Part shown: in pieces, positions 27,034 to 35,863 of the stretch | How positions within the stretch are numbered: the stretch's first letter is position 1 | How the letters are laid out: every line of letters begins with the position of its first letter | Source: CAYNRA01 sp046293395 | Lineage (GTDB): Bacteria; Bacteroidota; Bacteroidia; Cytophagales; Spirosomataceae | Direction of reading: 5' to 3' | DNA length: 64,000 nucleotides | NCBI GenBank assembly: GCA_046293395.1 | Contig: JBKBOU010000003.1 | Span: 730,382-794,381, forward strand | Translations under genes and position numbers: made by a program | The notes under the pieces: generated by a model | The model's database searches: none | Told to the model about the DNA's origin: nothing | What the model saw: only the letters and a program-made list of their open reading frames with translations

Positions 27034-27201
27034 ATGAATAAAATACATAACATAAATTTTTACAGACTTTTCCAATGGATTATGTTTGTTCCTTTAACCC
27101 TGCCCCTAGCTATTTTTATTGGAATAATTGAGGGCGTGAAAAAAGTATATTTACAAGCGAAAGAAGATATACTACAAAAAGAAGAAACGTTTTTTCAATA
27201 G
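27034..27201 (+). CDS. Small single-helix membrane protein (55 residues)
   Basis: A short frame from ATG27034 to TAG27201. The product opens with a polar 15-residue segment, has one hydrophobic helix (WIMFVPLTLPLAIFIGII, residues ~15-32) and ends in a charged, Lys/Glu-rich amphipathic tail of about 20 residues. It has its own -7 promoter box behind the nagB terminator, which argues for a real gene. The last seven bases overlap the end of the convergent RluA-like gene. I do not recognise a family. Confidence 0.55.
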   Translation: MNKIHNINFYRLFQWIMFVPLTLPLAIFIGIIEGVKKVYLQAKEDILQKEETFFQ

Positions 27202-27920
27202 AGAAAATCGAGATTTTCATCTTTGATATCTTCTTTATCTAACTCAAGAAATTCTTCCCAAAAAGAAATTTCAGGCACAGCAGCTTTACAGATTAATGGT
27301 TCTTTCTTTACGGGATGAATAAAATAAACCCTTCTCGCATGAAGGTTTATGCTACCATCCCTATTTCCTTCAGGATAACCGTATTTTATGTCACCGCGGA
27401 TTGGGCAACCCATACTTGCTAACTGAACTCGTATCTGGTGTGGTCTCCCTGTTATTGGTTCAACTTCTATCAAATGATATTTATTGATAGTACCAACATA
27501 TCTGTAGTTTAATTCTGCCTTTTGTGCATTTTCAACTTCAAACTTGTGTGCAGTTACAATGTTTTTTTCTTTGTTTTTTACCAACCAATGGGTTAGTTTA
27601 CCCGCTTTTTTCTCAGGTTTCCGCTTGGTTATTGCCCAATATGTTTTTTGAATATCTCTTTTTCTGAAAAGCTCATTCATTCTTTCGAGTGCCTTTGACG
27701 TCTTGGCAAAAATAACCAAACCACTGACTGGTCTGTCTAATCTGTGAACTGTTCCTAAAAATACATCGCCTGGTTTGTCGTATTTTTGTTTTAAATACTC
27801 TTTAACATAATCTCCCAGCGTTTTGTCTCCTGTTTTGTCTTCGTGTACCAAAACACCAGCTGCTTTGTTTACGATAATCAAGTGATTATCTTCGTAAATT
27901 ATATGGAATGCTTTTTTCAT
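27195..27920 (-). CDS. RluA-family pseudouridine synthase
   Basis: A 241-residue pseudouridine synthase without an S4 domain. The catalytic Asp is in VHRLDRPVSGLVIFAKTSKAL (residues ~58-78); YWAITKRKPEKKAGKLTHWL, then TGRPHQIRVQLASMGCPIRGDIKYG, complete the family signature. It modifies rRNA or tRNA; without the S4 domain and from sequence alone the target cannot be chosen. It starts six bases after dxr ends, on the same strand, so both are probably in one transcript. Confidence 0.92.
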   Translation of the reverse strand: MKKAFHIIYEDNHLIIVNKAAGVLVHEDKTGDKTLGDYVKEYLKQKYDKPGDVFLGTVHRLDRPVSGLVIFAKTSKALERMNELFRKRDIQKTYWAITKRKPEKKAGKLTHWLVKNKEKNIVTAHKFEVENAQKAELNYRYVGTINKYHLIEVEPITGRPHQIRVQLASMGCPIRGDIKYGYPEGNRDGSINLHARRVYFIHPVKKEPLICKAAVPEISFWEEFLELDKEDIKDENLDFLY

Positions 27921-27926
27921 CTTTTT

Positions 27927-29075
27927 CTATACTAATTCAATTGCTTTACTTCGTGTTAATTCATCAGTCTGAACATAATCTTCCAATGTTGGATGAGAAA
28001 CAAAAGGGATTTTCGCCATGCAGGTAGCAATTAAATCTGACATACCCAAGAACGAAATCTTATCATGTAAGAAAGCATCTACTGCGATTTCGTTGGCCGC
28101 ATTTAATATACAAGGCATATTTCCTCCTTTTTCTAAAGCCTGAAAAGCCAAGGAAAGATTTTGAAAAGTTTCTATGTCGGGTTTTTCAAATGTCAGTGAC
28201 GGATAATCTAGAAAAGAAAATCTTGGTGACTTTGAAGAAATTCTGGATGGATATGCAAATGCATATTGAATTGGTAACTTCATATCTGGCAGCCCCAATT
28301 GAGCTTTTATACTTCCATCTTCAAATTGTACCAACGAGTGAACAATGGATTGTGGATGAACAACGACATCAATTTGGGAACTGGTTAAATCAAACAACCA
28401 TTTGGCTTCAATGACCTCAAGTCCTTTATTCATTAATGAAGCAGAATCAATCGTTATTTTTGCACCCATAGACCAGTTCGGATGTTTAAGAGCCTGTTGT
28501 TTTGTAACAGTTTCTAAGTATTGTCTATTTTTTCCGCGAAAAGGTCCACCTGACGCTGTTAAAATGATTTTCTCGATTTTATTATGAAATTCACCCGCTA
28601 AGCATTGAAAAATAGCGGAGTGTTCTGAATCTACTGGAAGAATATCCACCTGATTTTGTCTTGCTAACTCCGTGATTAATTCTCCAGCGACAACCAATGT
28701 TTCCTTATTTGCCAGAGCAATGTGTTTTTTCGCTTGGATGGCATGAACCGTAGGGATTAATCCTGCATAACCTACTAAGGCAGTCAGAACAAGGTGAATT
28801 GAGTCCATACAAACGACTTGGTTCAAGGCAGCAGCTCCTGTATATACTTTAACCGGAAGATCGGACAATGAATTTTTCACTTTTTCGTAGAACAATTCAT
28901 TACCAATTACAACTACATTGGGTAAAAAAAGTCTTGCTTGCTGAATCAATAACTCAGCATTATTTTGAGCAGTTAGCACTTCCACGATAAATTTATCTGG
29001 ATGTTCTGCGATTACCTCCAATGCTTGCGTACCAATAGAACCTGTTGAACCTAAAATGGCAATATGTCTGATCAT
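27927..29075 (-). CDS. dxr: 1-deoxy-D-xylulose 5-phosphate reductoisomerase
   Basis: Second enzyme of the non-mevalonate isoprenoid pathway, making 2-C-methyl-D-erythritol 4-phosphate with NADPH. The 382-residue protein has GSTGSIGTQALEVI (residues 9-22), ALANKETLVVAGELI, the metal-binding VDSEHSAIFQCL, and the substrate loop TASGGPFRGK and HPNWSMGAKITIDSASLMNKGLEVIEA. All are intact. Its gap to accD contains an inverted pair of DnaA boxes. Co-directional with accD and the RluA-like gene. Confidence 0.97.
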   Translation of the reverse strand: MIRHIAILGSTGSIGTQALEVIAEHPDKFIVEVLTAQNNAELLIQQARLFLPNVVVIGNELFYEKVKNSLSDLPVKVYTGAAALNQVVCMDSIHLVLTALVGYAGLIPTVHAIQAKKHIALANKETLVVAGELITELARQNQVDILPVDSEHSAIFQCLAGEFHNKIEKIILTASGGPFRGKNRQYLETVTKQQALKHPNWSMGAKITIDSASLMNKGLEVIEAKWLFDLTSSQIDVVVHPQSIVHSLVQFEDGSIKAQLGLPDMKLPIQYAFAYPSRISSKSPRFSFLDYPSLTFEKPDIETFQNLSLAFQALEKGGNMPCILNAANEIAVDAFLHDKISFLGMSDLIATCMAKIPFVSHPTLEDYVQTDELTRSKAIELV

Positions 29076-29096
29076 AAGGAATGTTGATAAATAAAA

Positions 29097-29121
29097 TTAT
29101 CCACATAAAATATGTGGATAA
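29097..29121. other. Inverted pair of perfect DnaA boxes
   Basis: TTATCCACA at 29097-29105 and its inverted copy at 29113-29121 form a 25-base perfect inverted repeat with an AAA centre (11-base arms). Both halves match the DnaA box TTATNCACA. It lies between dxr and accD, about 2.8 kb from the main cluster. Confidence 0.65.
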
Positions 29122-29150
29122 CTCATAAATGACTGTGGAGAATATAAAAA

Positions 29151-29996
29151 CTATACGCTTACTATTTGTAATAAGGAGGATAATTTATCCTTCATATCTT
29201 TTCTATCTACAATGAAATCTAAGAAACCATGTTCTAAAACAAATTCAGCCGTCTGAAAACCTTTGGGTAAATCTTTTCCAATTGTCTCCTTAATCACTCT
29301 TGGCCCAGCAAAACCAATCAAAGAGCCTGGTTCTGCAATATTAAAATCACCTAACATCGCATAAGAAGCAGTTACGCCACCCGTTGTAGGATCTGTCAAA
29401 AGTGAAATATAAGGTAATTTATTTTCAGCTAATAACGCCAACTTAGCGGAAGTCTTAGCCATTTGCATAAGTGAGAAACCAGCTTCCATCATTCGAGCAC
29501 CACCTGATTTTGAAATCATCAAAAAAGGTAGTTTATTTTTGATGGAATGGTCTATTCCACGTGCAATTTTTTCACCAACGACGGAACCCATTGAACCTCC
29601 GATAAAACCAAAGTCCATACAACAAATCGTTAAATGAACGCCATTCATGCTTCCATGAGCTGTTCTGACAGCGTCTCTTAGACCAGATTTAGCTTCTGTT
29701 GCTTTTAATCTATCGGGATATGCTTTCGTATCCACAAACTTCAGCGGGTCAGCCGAATGCAATGTTGCATCCAATTCTGTATAAACACCTTCATCAAATA
29801 ATAATTGAAAATAAGCTTCTGAACCGATTTTCTCGTGATAATTGCAGTGAATACATGTAAACGAGTTTAATTTGTGTTCACGGGTATGCATTACATTTTT
29901 GCAACTAGAGCACTGATACCATAAACCATCTGGAACTTCTCTCTTTAATTCTGTTGGTGTTTGAATACCTTTATCCGTTCTTTTGAACCATGACAT
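29151..29996 (-). CDS. accD: Acetyl-CoA carboxylase carboxyltransferase beta subunit
   Basis: Carboxyltransferase beta subunit, 281 residues, which with AccA transfers carboxyl from biotin to acetyl-CoA to form malonyl-CoA. The N-terminal zinc ribbon has Cys29, Cys32, Cys48 and Cys51. The crotonase-like core shows MDFGFIGGSMGSVVGEKIARG, SKSGGARMMEAGFSLMQMAK and LTDPTTGGVTASYAMLGD, all standard. AccA is not nearby. A -7 promoter box is upstream, so it can be its own unit. Confidence 0.97.
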   Translation of the reverse strand: MSWFKRTDKGIQTPTELKREVPDGLWYQCSSCKNVMHTREHKLNSFTCIHCNYHEKIGSEAYFQLLFDEGVYTELDATLHSADPLKFVDTKAYPDRLKATEAKSGLRDAVRTAHGSMNGVHLTICCMDFGFIGGSMGSVVGEKIARGIDHSIKNKLPFLMISKSGGARMMEAGFSLMQMAKTSAKLALLAENKLPYISLLTDPTTGGVTASYAMLGDFNIAEPGSLIGFAGPRVIKETIGKDLPKGFQTAEFVLEHGFLDFIVDRKDMKDKLSSLLQIVSV

Positions 29997-30022
29997 ATGA
30001 TAATATAGATTAGATGATAGTG

Positions 30023-30030
30023 CAAAGATA
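30023..30030 (-). promoter_or_regulatory. Candidate -7 promoter box for accD
   Basis: TATCTTTG on the minus strand, 26 bases upstream of the accD ATG. No TTG element at the usual distance. Confidence 0.4.
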
Positions 30031-30074
30031 GAAAAACTACTACATACTTTTCTTTGACGGTTCTTTTTTGTGAT

Positions 30075-31880
30075 TTACTCCAACTTATCTCCTCTCAATT
30101 GCCGTATTCTTTTTCGAGCATCCACTGCCAAAATACTTCCCGGAAACTGAAAAAGTATCTTTTCATACATTAACAAAGCTTTGTCTGAATTTTGGATGTA
30201 TTTCTCTTCAATTTCTGCACTTTGAAAAAGCGCATCATCTGCAAGTGTATCAAATGAGAAATCTGTATATATCGTTTGAAGAAATGCATTTGCTTCTTCG
30301 TATTTACCTTGTTTCAAGGCAATTTCACTTCGTAGCCAAAGCACATCATCAGCAATGGGCGAATCTTTGGCTGTTGTATATAACGAATCCAAAATAAAAT
30401 CAGCTTCTTTTAATTTATTTTGAAAAATCAGAAGTTCTGCTTTGGAGTATGAAATCAATGTATATGAAACAGAATCTTCTCCCCTGTTTTCTAATATATG
30501 TAAACCAAGTTTAATGGCATCATTCGAAATTTCTCGTGTTGTCGCTTTTTTTAAAATATCCAGTATTTCTTTTGCCAAATCAAACTCTGATTGATAATAA
30601 TACAATTGCGCATTTTTGAGTTTTGCTAGTTCACCCAACGAATTTTCTTTTTGTGCCTTTTCCACTTGCATGTATAACAAACTAGATTCCCATGGCTCAT
30701 CGTTTAAAACATAAATATCTGCTAAATCTAATTTACATTGGCTTTCCCATTGCGGGTTTAGTTGCGGGTTAGCAAGTAACTCAAGTAGTAATTGAATAGC
30801 TTTTTCTTTATTATCTAAATAAAAGGCCTCTAAGAGTGCTAAATTACGTGTGACGTCAATTTGTACCGTATGATCCCGTAAAGACTTCCTGAGTGACTCG
30901 TATTCGTTTTTAAGGGCAATCACTTCTTCTCTCTTGACAGGAAATGTATTCTTTATTATTTTCTCTTTGGATTGAATCAGCCAATACGTAGAAATCGGAA
31001 AAAGAGGTGTTTGTGCGTATTCTACTGTTAAATAAGAAAAAATAGCTTGGGCTTCGTCATATACTTGGTTATTAAAAGCCAACATGCCCAAATCCAACAC
31101 ATTTTGTCCATTTAACTTTAATCTTTTGTCCAATGCTTTACTGAACCGAAAAGCTCGGGCAAATTCTTTTTGCTGTGTGTAAAACCAAATCAATGTTTCA
31201 TTGTAAAACACGTCGTTTGGTTTATCTTGGATAAACTGAAAAAGCGTTTTTTCAACAATCTTTCGCTCTTCATCCGTTTTAAAATTATCCGAAATAGAGC
31301 TTCTTACATAATCAATGTTTCCGTGTGTATCTCCCCATTGAAGTAATTCCAAAAGCATTTTATTTTTTTCACCGTTGAACAAATAAGCTCTGGCAAGCTG
31401 GATTCCAAACTTGTGGGGAATATTTTGGCGTGATTGAACGTCGAGTAAAAATTCTACAAGTTCCTTGAACTTTCCCTCGGTATAGTACCTATTTTGAATT
31501 TCATAAATGAATTGATCATTCTGACCTGCAAGCTCAATATACTTTTGCTTGGTGAGTTTCGCACCTTCCATATCCATTGAGAGCATTTGCACGTTTTCCA
31601 GATCTAAATAAAAACCAATTCGATTTGGGTTGACTTTTATTTGTGCCTGGATTATTTTTTGTGCTTTCTCAAATTTCCTTGTTTTTATCAATAATTGTAT
31701 ATAATCCCCATAGACTAAATCAACTAATTCTTTTTTGCGAATTAGTTTTTCGAACTCATCTTCTGCTTTTTCAAAATCGCCTTGTTTCATGTATTCTTTG
31801 GCAACGTCTGGATTTTGTGCCGAAATGCCCAAAGAGAAAAAACAAAAAGCGAAGACTAAACACAATCTAATAACAATCAT
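30075..31880 (-). CDS. Secreted tetratricopeptide-repeat protein
   Basis: A 601-residue protein with a Sec signal peptide (residues 1-22, ending GISAQ) followed almost entirely by TPR-like helices. Clear repeats include PDVAKEYMKQGDFEKAEDEFEKLI near the start and YEEANAFLQTIYTDFSFDTLADDALFQSAEIEE near the end, where the pattern resembles YbgF/BamD-type repeats. It should be a periplasmic adaptor. Family function is not established. It lies between accD and the origin-like region; its 5' end borders the DnaA-box cluster. Confidence 0.8.
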   Translation of the reverse strand: MIVIRLCLVFAFCFFSLGISAQNPDVAKEYMKQGDFEKAEDEFEKLIRKKELVDLVYGDYIQLLIKTRKFEKAQKIIQAQIKVNPNRIGFYLDLENVQMLSMDMEGAKLTKQKYIELAGQNDQFIYEIQNRYYTEGKFKELVEFLLDVQSRQNIPHKFGIQLARAYLFNGEKNKMLLELLQWGDTHGNIDYVRSSISDNFKTDEERKIVEKTLFQFIQDKPNDVFYNETLIWFYTQQKEFARAFRFSKALDKRLKLNGQNVLDLGMLAFNNQVYDEAQAIFSYLTVEYAQTPLFPISTYWLIQSKEKIIKNTFPVKREEVIALKNEYESLRKSLRDHTVQIDVTRNLALLEAFYLDNKEKAIQLLLELLANPQLNPQWESQCKLDLADIYVLNDEPWESSLLYMQVEKAQKENSLGELAKLKNAQLYYYQSEFDLAKEILDILKKATTREISNDAIKLGLHILENRGEDSVSYTLISYSKAELLIFQNKLKEADFILDSLYTTAKDSPIADDVLWLRSEIALKQGKYEEANAFLQTIYTDFSFDTLADDALFQSAEIEEKYIQNSDKALLMYEKILFQFPGSILAVDARKRIRQLRGDKLE

Positions 31881-31925
31881 ATTTTTTTAAATTTTTATTA
31901 TTGTATTCTATTAGGACTGTTGATA

Positions 31926-32248
31926 TGTGGATTACTTTTTTGTGTGGATTGTTTTCTATTTTTCTCCACATAGTTCGTTTTATTTTGTGGATAAATACTT
32001 AGCTTATCAACATATAAATATCTTATTATAAGTATTTTAAATTTTATGTGTATAAGATAGAAAATTTTAATAACATTTTATTTTTCTTATACACATAGGT
32101 TATCCACGTTGATTAACCGTTCATAACTTGTGCATAACTTTGAGTTTGGTGTGGTTATACACATTTCGATTTTTTAATCCACAAGACTTATTAAGTTATC
32201 CACGAGTTATCCACGTTAATTTAGGGTTTATACACATAGTTATCCACG
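31926..32248. other. oriC: Probable chromosomal replication origin (DnaA-box cluster)
   Basis: A gene-free segment dense in DnaA boxes. Perfect TTATNCACA boxes: 32087-32095, 32155-32163 and 32228-32236 on plus; 31986-31994, 32047-32055 and 32129-32137 on minus. TTATCCACG boxes: 32100-32108, 32196-32204, 32207-32215 and 32240-32248. One-mismatch boxes: 31926-31934, 31962-31970, 32004-32012 and 32175-32183. The left half (about 31880-32090) is extremely AT-rich and could be the unwinding element. mnmG (gidA), a classic origin neighbour, and parS sites are within 4 kb. Confidence 0.8.
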
Positions 32249-32254
32249 TGTAAA

Positions 32255-33862
32255 TCAAGGAAACGGGTTGACTTGCTGTTCTATTTCAAAATTAGTTTTT
32301 ATTTTGATTACATCGGGATGAAAATAGACGTTTTCAGGTAGTATGTTATTTTTCAGGTTTCCATTATCCCAATATCCATTTTTATTATTGTCTTGTACGA
32401 TACGGAAACGATAGTCCCCACTAAGCAATTCTTGAAAGATGAATTGTTTTGATATGCTTTCCTTTCGTATCAATTTTAAATTTGTATTGTCTAAAAGTTC
32501 TACAAAACACGAAGTACATTCTTGTGCGAGGGTAAGTGTCAACTGTCCTGTTTCACTTTTAGGTAAACTGATGATTTCAATTTTTTTAGTTGTATTTGTA
32601 TCACCTAACACACTTCGAAGCGCACCTGCTTCAATTTGTAGTTCTATCGTTTCTTTTTTCTCTATTTTTTGTTCAAGTTTTAAAACAAACTCGGTAGCTG
32701 TTATTTTCTCAAGCAAGAATGGAAGTACCCCTACTGTATCTTTTCGGAGGATAATTTTTTCTTTTATCAATGTATCTAATGGCACAAGTGTTTTCACTTG
32801 GATTTCTGACAATTCAATGATTTGTTTTCTAGCCTCTGGTTGTGTTATCCAGGATACTTCTGTATTTGTCTTTTTTTGTGATGAATTACTCAGAAACTTC
32901 ACTTTTTCTTGAATTCTACTCGTTCGAAGTGTCGAATCAGTTAAGGTTAGATACACCTCCGTACTATCTAATGGAGATTTTACATCTTTATAAAATACTA
33001 CCTCATTACTTGTATAAGAAAATGGAAGATTTTTTACGTTTCCTTTGGGTTGTACTTTTATATCTAGTATAGGCTTACTGAAAGTAATGGAAAAAGTTGT
33101 TGCTCTTGGTGTTCTTCTTTTAACTTGTACAGAATCTGTATCCGCGGCATATATTTCGATTTTCTTTTCGTCGTACTGCGTTTTTAGTTTCAATGTGTCC
33201 TGTACAAATCCGGCTTTCTCCGTTTCCAAGTCGATGAGTAAGTTATTATTTTTATCTTGGAATGCGAATACTCTAAATAGTCCATCTCGTATGTTTTCAA
33301 ATATAAATGTTCCTGAACTATCTGTTTTGACGAAATAGTCCGGTTTTCTTTTAAAAAACGAGAGGGTATCTTTTTTACTCATATCGTATAATCCAATAGT
33401 TGTTTCTACTGCGTTTTTTTTGGTAAATAGGTCTGTTACTTTTCCTTTTAAACCCAAAGAGTCTATCTTGTTTCCTGTCGAGAACACGAGGCGAAGATTT
33501 TTAGCTGGATTTTTTTCGTTCAAGTCTTTTATTCCATTTTTGAAGTTAAAGGTATAAGTTGTGCTGTCTCTCAAATCCTCTGCGAATTTAATTTGCACGC
33601 TTGTTAGTTTGTTTTTCACTTCAAAACCTCCTGATAGTTCTGGAGATACCGACAATTCTTGTTTGAGGTTTGATACATCTATTGCCTCATCGAATTGTAG
33701 CTCTATGAGATTGGTTTTACTATTGAGTGCTTTGTTCTCCGGAATGCTTTTCAGCAATTTAGGAGGAATATTATCTTTTTCGCCTCCTGTTGGTGGAACA
33801 AATTGAGCACAACTTGATAAAACAAGTATGAAAATTGAGCTAATTGTGAATAGTTTATACAT
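32255..33862 (-). CDS. Lipoprotein with N-terminal Ig-like (Big_5) domain
   Basis: A 535-residue lipoprotein; the signal ends in VLSSC (Cys near residue 17). Directly after it, AQFVPPTGGEKDNIPPKLL and the PENKALNSKTNLIELQFDEAIDVSNL segment match the bacterial Ig-like Big_5 opening seen in many Bacteroidota lipoproteins. The middle has a carboxypeptidase-regulatory-like stretch (FVKTDSSGTFIFENIRDGLFRVFAFQDKNNN) and a similar one at the C-terminus (GDYRFRIVQDNNKNGYWD). It is exported; role unknown. It ends at the edge of the origin-like region. Confidence 0.82.
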   Translation of the reverse strand: MYKLFTISSIFILVLSSCAQFVPPTGGEKDNIPPKLLKSIPENKALNSKTNLIELQFDEAIDVSNLKQELSVSPELSGGFEVKNKLTSVQIKFAEDLRDSTTYTFNFKNGIKDLNEKNPAKNLRLVFSTGNKIDSLGLKGKVTDLFTKKNAVETTIGLYDMSKKDTLSFFKRKPDYFVKTDSSGTFIFENIRDGLFRVFAFQDKNNNLLIDLETEKAGFVQDTLKLKTQYDEKKIEIYAADTDSVQVKRRTPRATTFSITFSKPILDIKVQPKGNVKNLPFSYTSNEVVFYKDVKSPLDSTEVYLTLTDSTLRTSRIQEKVKFLSNSSQKKTNTEVSWITQPEARKQIIELSEIQVKTLVPLDTLIKEKIILRKDTVGVLPFLLEKITATEFVLKLEQKIEKKETIELQIEAGALRSVLGDTNTTKKIEIISLPKSETGQLTLTLAQECTSCFVELLDNTNLKLIRKESISKQFIFQELLSGDYRFRIVQDNNKNGYWDNGNLKNNILPENVYFHPDVIKIKTNFEIEQQVNPFP

Positions 33863-33876
33863 AATCTTTGAAAGAA

Positions 33877-33908
33877 AACAGACCTCTCATAATCGAGAGG
33901 TCTGTTTG
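33877..33908 (-). terminator. Terminator after mnmG
   Basis: Inverted repeat AACAGACCTCTC with GAGAGGTCTGTT around a short loop, followed on the minus strand by a T-rich run. It separates mnmG from the Ig-like lipoprotein gene. Confidence 0.8.
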
Positions 33909-33909
33909 T

Positions 33910-35772
33910 TTATCTACCTAAGTGAATCATTAATACGGAAATATCTGCTGGCGAGACACCACTTATTCGAGATGCTTGTCCCAAGGTTGTTGGCTTTATT
34001 TTTTTGAGTTTATGTCTTGCTTCTATGGATAAAGAAGTCAGGGATTCATAATCGAATGTTGGATTAATGAGTAGATTTTCCAATTTTTTCATTTTATCCA
34101 CTAACTGAAGTTCTTTTTCTATATAGCGTTCATATTTTACTTTTATAGATGTTTGTTCTTGCTCTTCGGTTGTAAATTGTTCTAATTTATTTTTAAATTC
34201 CTCAGACAACTCTTTCAAGTGGTGAATTTCGATTTCAGGTCTTTTCAATAAATTGTACAAGCTTGCCTTTTCTCTTATTTCTGTGGATGCCAGTTGGTTC
34301 AGTTTTTCGTTTATTTCAGCTGGACTCACCTTGATTTTTTGCAACTCTTCAAATAGTGAATTGGCATTTTGAATTTTTTGATTGACTCTTTCTAATCTTT
34401 CGTTTGATGCCAGTCCTATTTCATTTCCTTTGGGTGTTAAACGAATATCTGCATTGTCTTGTCTCAACAACGTTCTAAATTCCGCCCGAGATGTAAACAT
34501 GCGATACGGTTCCTCTGTACCTTTATTGATTAAATCATCTATAAGTACACCAATGTAAGCTTCATCTCTTTTGAGAACAAACTCATTTTTTTCATGTACT
34601 TTGTTATGTGCATTGATTCCAGCGATTAATCCTTGACAAGCTGCCTCCTCGTATCCGGTTGTCCCATTGATTTGCCCTGCAAAATATAGATTTTCAATTA
34701 GATGTGTTTCCAATGTATTTTTTAATTGAGTTGGTGGAAAAAAATCGTATTCTATCGCGTATCCAGGGCGGAACATTTTTACTTTTTCAAATCCAGGCAC
34801 GAGTTTCAACGCTTTGTATTGGATATCCTCTGGCAAAGAGGTAGAAAATCCATTGATATACATTTCCACTGTATTCCAACCTTCTGGCTCTACAAAGATT
34901 TGATGTTGGTCCTTATCGGCAAATCGGTTTATTTTATCTTCTACAGATGGGCAATATCTTGGACCTAGTCCTTGGATTCTCCCTGAAAACATAGGGGAAC
35001 GATCAAAGCCTGTCCGCAGCATTTCATGTACATTTGTGTTGGTATAGGTTATCCAGCAGCTTTTTTGTTTTTGGATGATGGGTGTATCTGTGAATGAAAA
35101 CTTCTCTGGATTTTCATCTCCTTTTTGTTCATCGAATGCGTCAAAATTAAGAGAGCGGGCATCTACTCTTGGTGGTGTTCCGGTCTTCATTCGTCCAGCT
35201 TCAAAACCAAGTTCTATTAGCTGTTCTGTGATTCCTTTCGATGATGCCTCCCCTGTTCTTCCGCCACCAAAACTTTTTTCTCCAATGTGTATTTTCCCGT
35301 TTAGGAATGTACCATTGGTAAGTACAACAGATTTTGCTTTTATTTCAAGTCCGAGTGAAGTTTTAACCCCAGTGACTCTTTTGTCTTTCACGACAAGCCC
35401 AACTGCCATTTCCTGCCAGAAATCAACATTCGGGTTATTTTCCAGCTGTTCTCTCCATTCTGAAGCAAAGAGGTGCCTGTCGCTTTGACATCTCGGACTC
35501 CACATAGCCGGCCCTTTTGATCTATTCAGCATTCGAAACTGTACCATGGTTTTATCACTGATAATTCCTGACAAACCCCCTAATGCATCTATTTCGCGAA
35601 CTATTTGTCCTTTTGCTACACCTCCCATAGCTGGATTACATGACATTTGGGCGATTGTTTGCAAGTTCATGGTAATTAGCAATACTTTAGACCCCATTGT
35701 TGCCGCTGCATTTGCTGCTTCACATCCTGCATGCCCCCCTCCTACTACGATTACATCATACTCTTCAAACAT
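33910..35772 (-). CDS. mnmG: tRNA uridine 5-carboxymethylaminomethyl modification enzyme MnmG (GidA)
   Basis: FAD-dependent partner of MnmE in forming cmnm5U at the wobble base of tRNA. The 620-residue sequence starts with the FAD motif VVGGGHAGCEAANAAATMG (GxGxxG at 11-16) and has SCNPAMGGVAKGQIVREIDALGG, NGTFLNGKIHIGE, GRMKTGTPPRVD, YCPSVEDKI and the C-terminal GQASRISGVSPADISVLMIHL, all typical. Often found beside replication origins, as here. The gap upstream of the start codon holds two parS sites. Confidence 0.98.
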   Translation of the reverse strand: MFEEYDVIVVGGGHAGCEAANAAATMGSKVLLITMNLQTIAQMSCNPAMGGVAKGQIVREIDALGGLSGIISDKTMVQFRMLNRSKGPAMWSPRCQSDRHLFASEWREQLENNPNVDFWQEMAVGLVVKDKRVTGVKTSLGLEIKAKSVVLTNGTFLNGKIHIGEKSFGGGRTGEASSKGITEQLIELGFEAGRMKTGTPPRVDARSLNFDAFDEQKGDENPEKFSFTDTPIIQKQKSCWITYTNTNVHEMLRTGFDRSPMFSGRIQGLGPRYCPSVEDKINRFADKDQHQIFVEPEGWNTVEMYINGFSTSLPEDIQYKALKLVPGFEKVKMFRPGYAIEYDFFPPTQLKNTLETHLIENLYFAGQINGTTGYEEAACQGLIAGINAHNKVHEKNEFVLKRDEAYIGVLIDDLINKGTEEPYRMFTSRAEFRTLLRQDNADIRLTPKGNEIGLASNERLERVNQKIQNANSLFEELQKIKVSPAEINEKLNQLASTEIREKASLYNLLKRPEIEIHHLKELSEEFKNKLEQFTTEEQEQTSIKVKYERYIEKELQLVDKMKKLENLLINPTFDYESLTSLSIEARHKLKKIKPTTLGQASRISGVSPADISVLMIHLGR

Positions 35773-35788
35773 AATTTCTTTGCTTTAA

Positions 35789-35804
35789 TGTTTCACGTGG
35801 AACA
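35789..35804. other. parS site, one mismatch
   Basis: TGTTTCACGTGGAACA differs from the canonical ParB site TGTTTCACGTGAAACA at one position. It lies in the gap upstream of mnmG, 21 bases from the perfect copy. Confidence 0.8.
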
Positions 35805-35825
35805 AAAACCCAAGACTTCGGGAGA

Positions 35826-35841
35826 TGTTTCACGTGAAACA
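35826..35841. other. parS site, perfect palindrome
   Basis: TGTTTCACGTGAAACA, the exact 16-base consensus bound by chromosomal ParB and used for origin segregation. It is between mnmG and the DUF4175 gene and 3.6 kb from the DnaA-box cluster. Confidence 0.9.
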
Positions 35842-35863
35842 GGGTATTTATTGGTTTGTAAAT

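Noticed and set aside
32439..32912. 157-codon open frame on the plus strand
   Set aside because: Antisense shadow of the Ig-like lipoprotein gene; Ser/Phe-rich product typical of a reversed AT-rich coding strand.
35075..35488. 137-codon open frame on the plus strand
   Set aside because: Antisense to mnmG, which is clearly the real gene.
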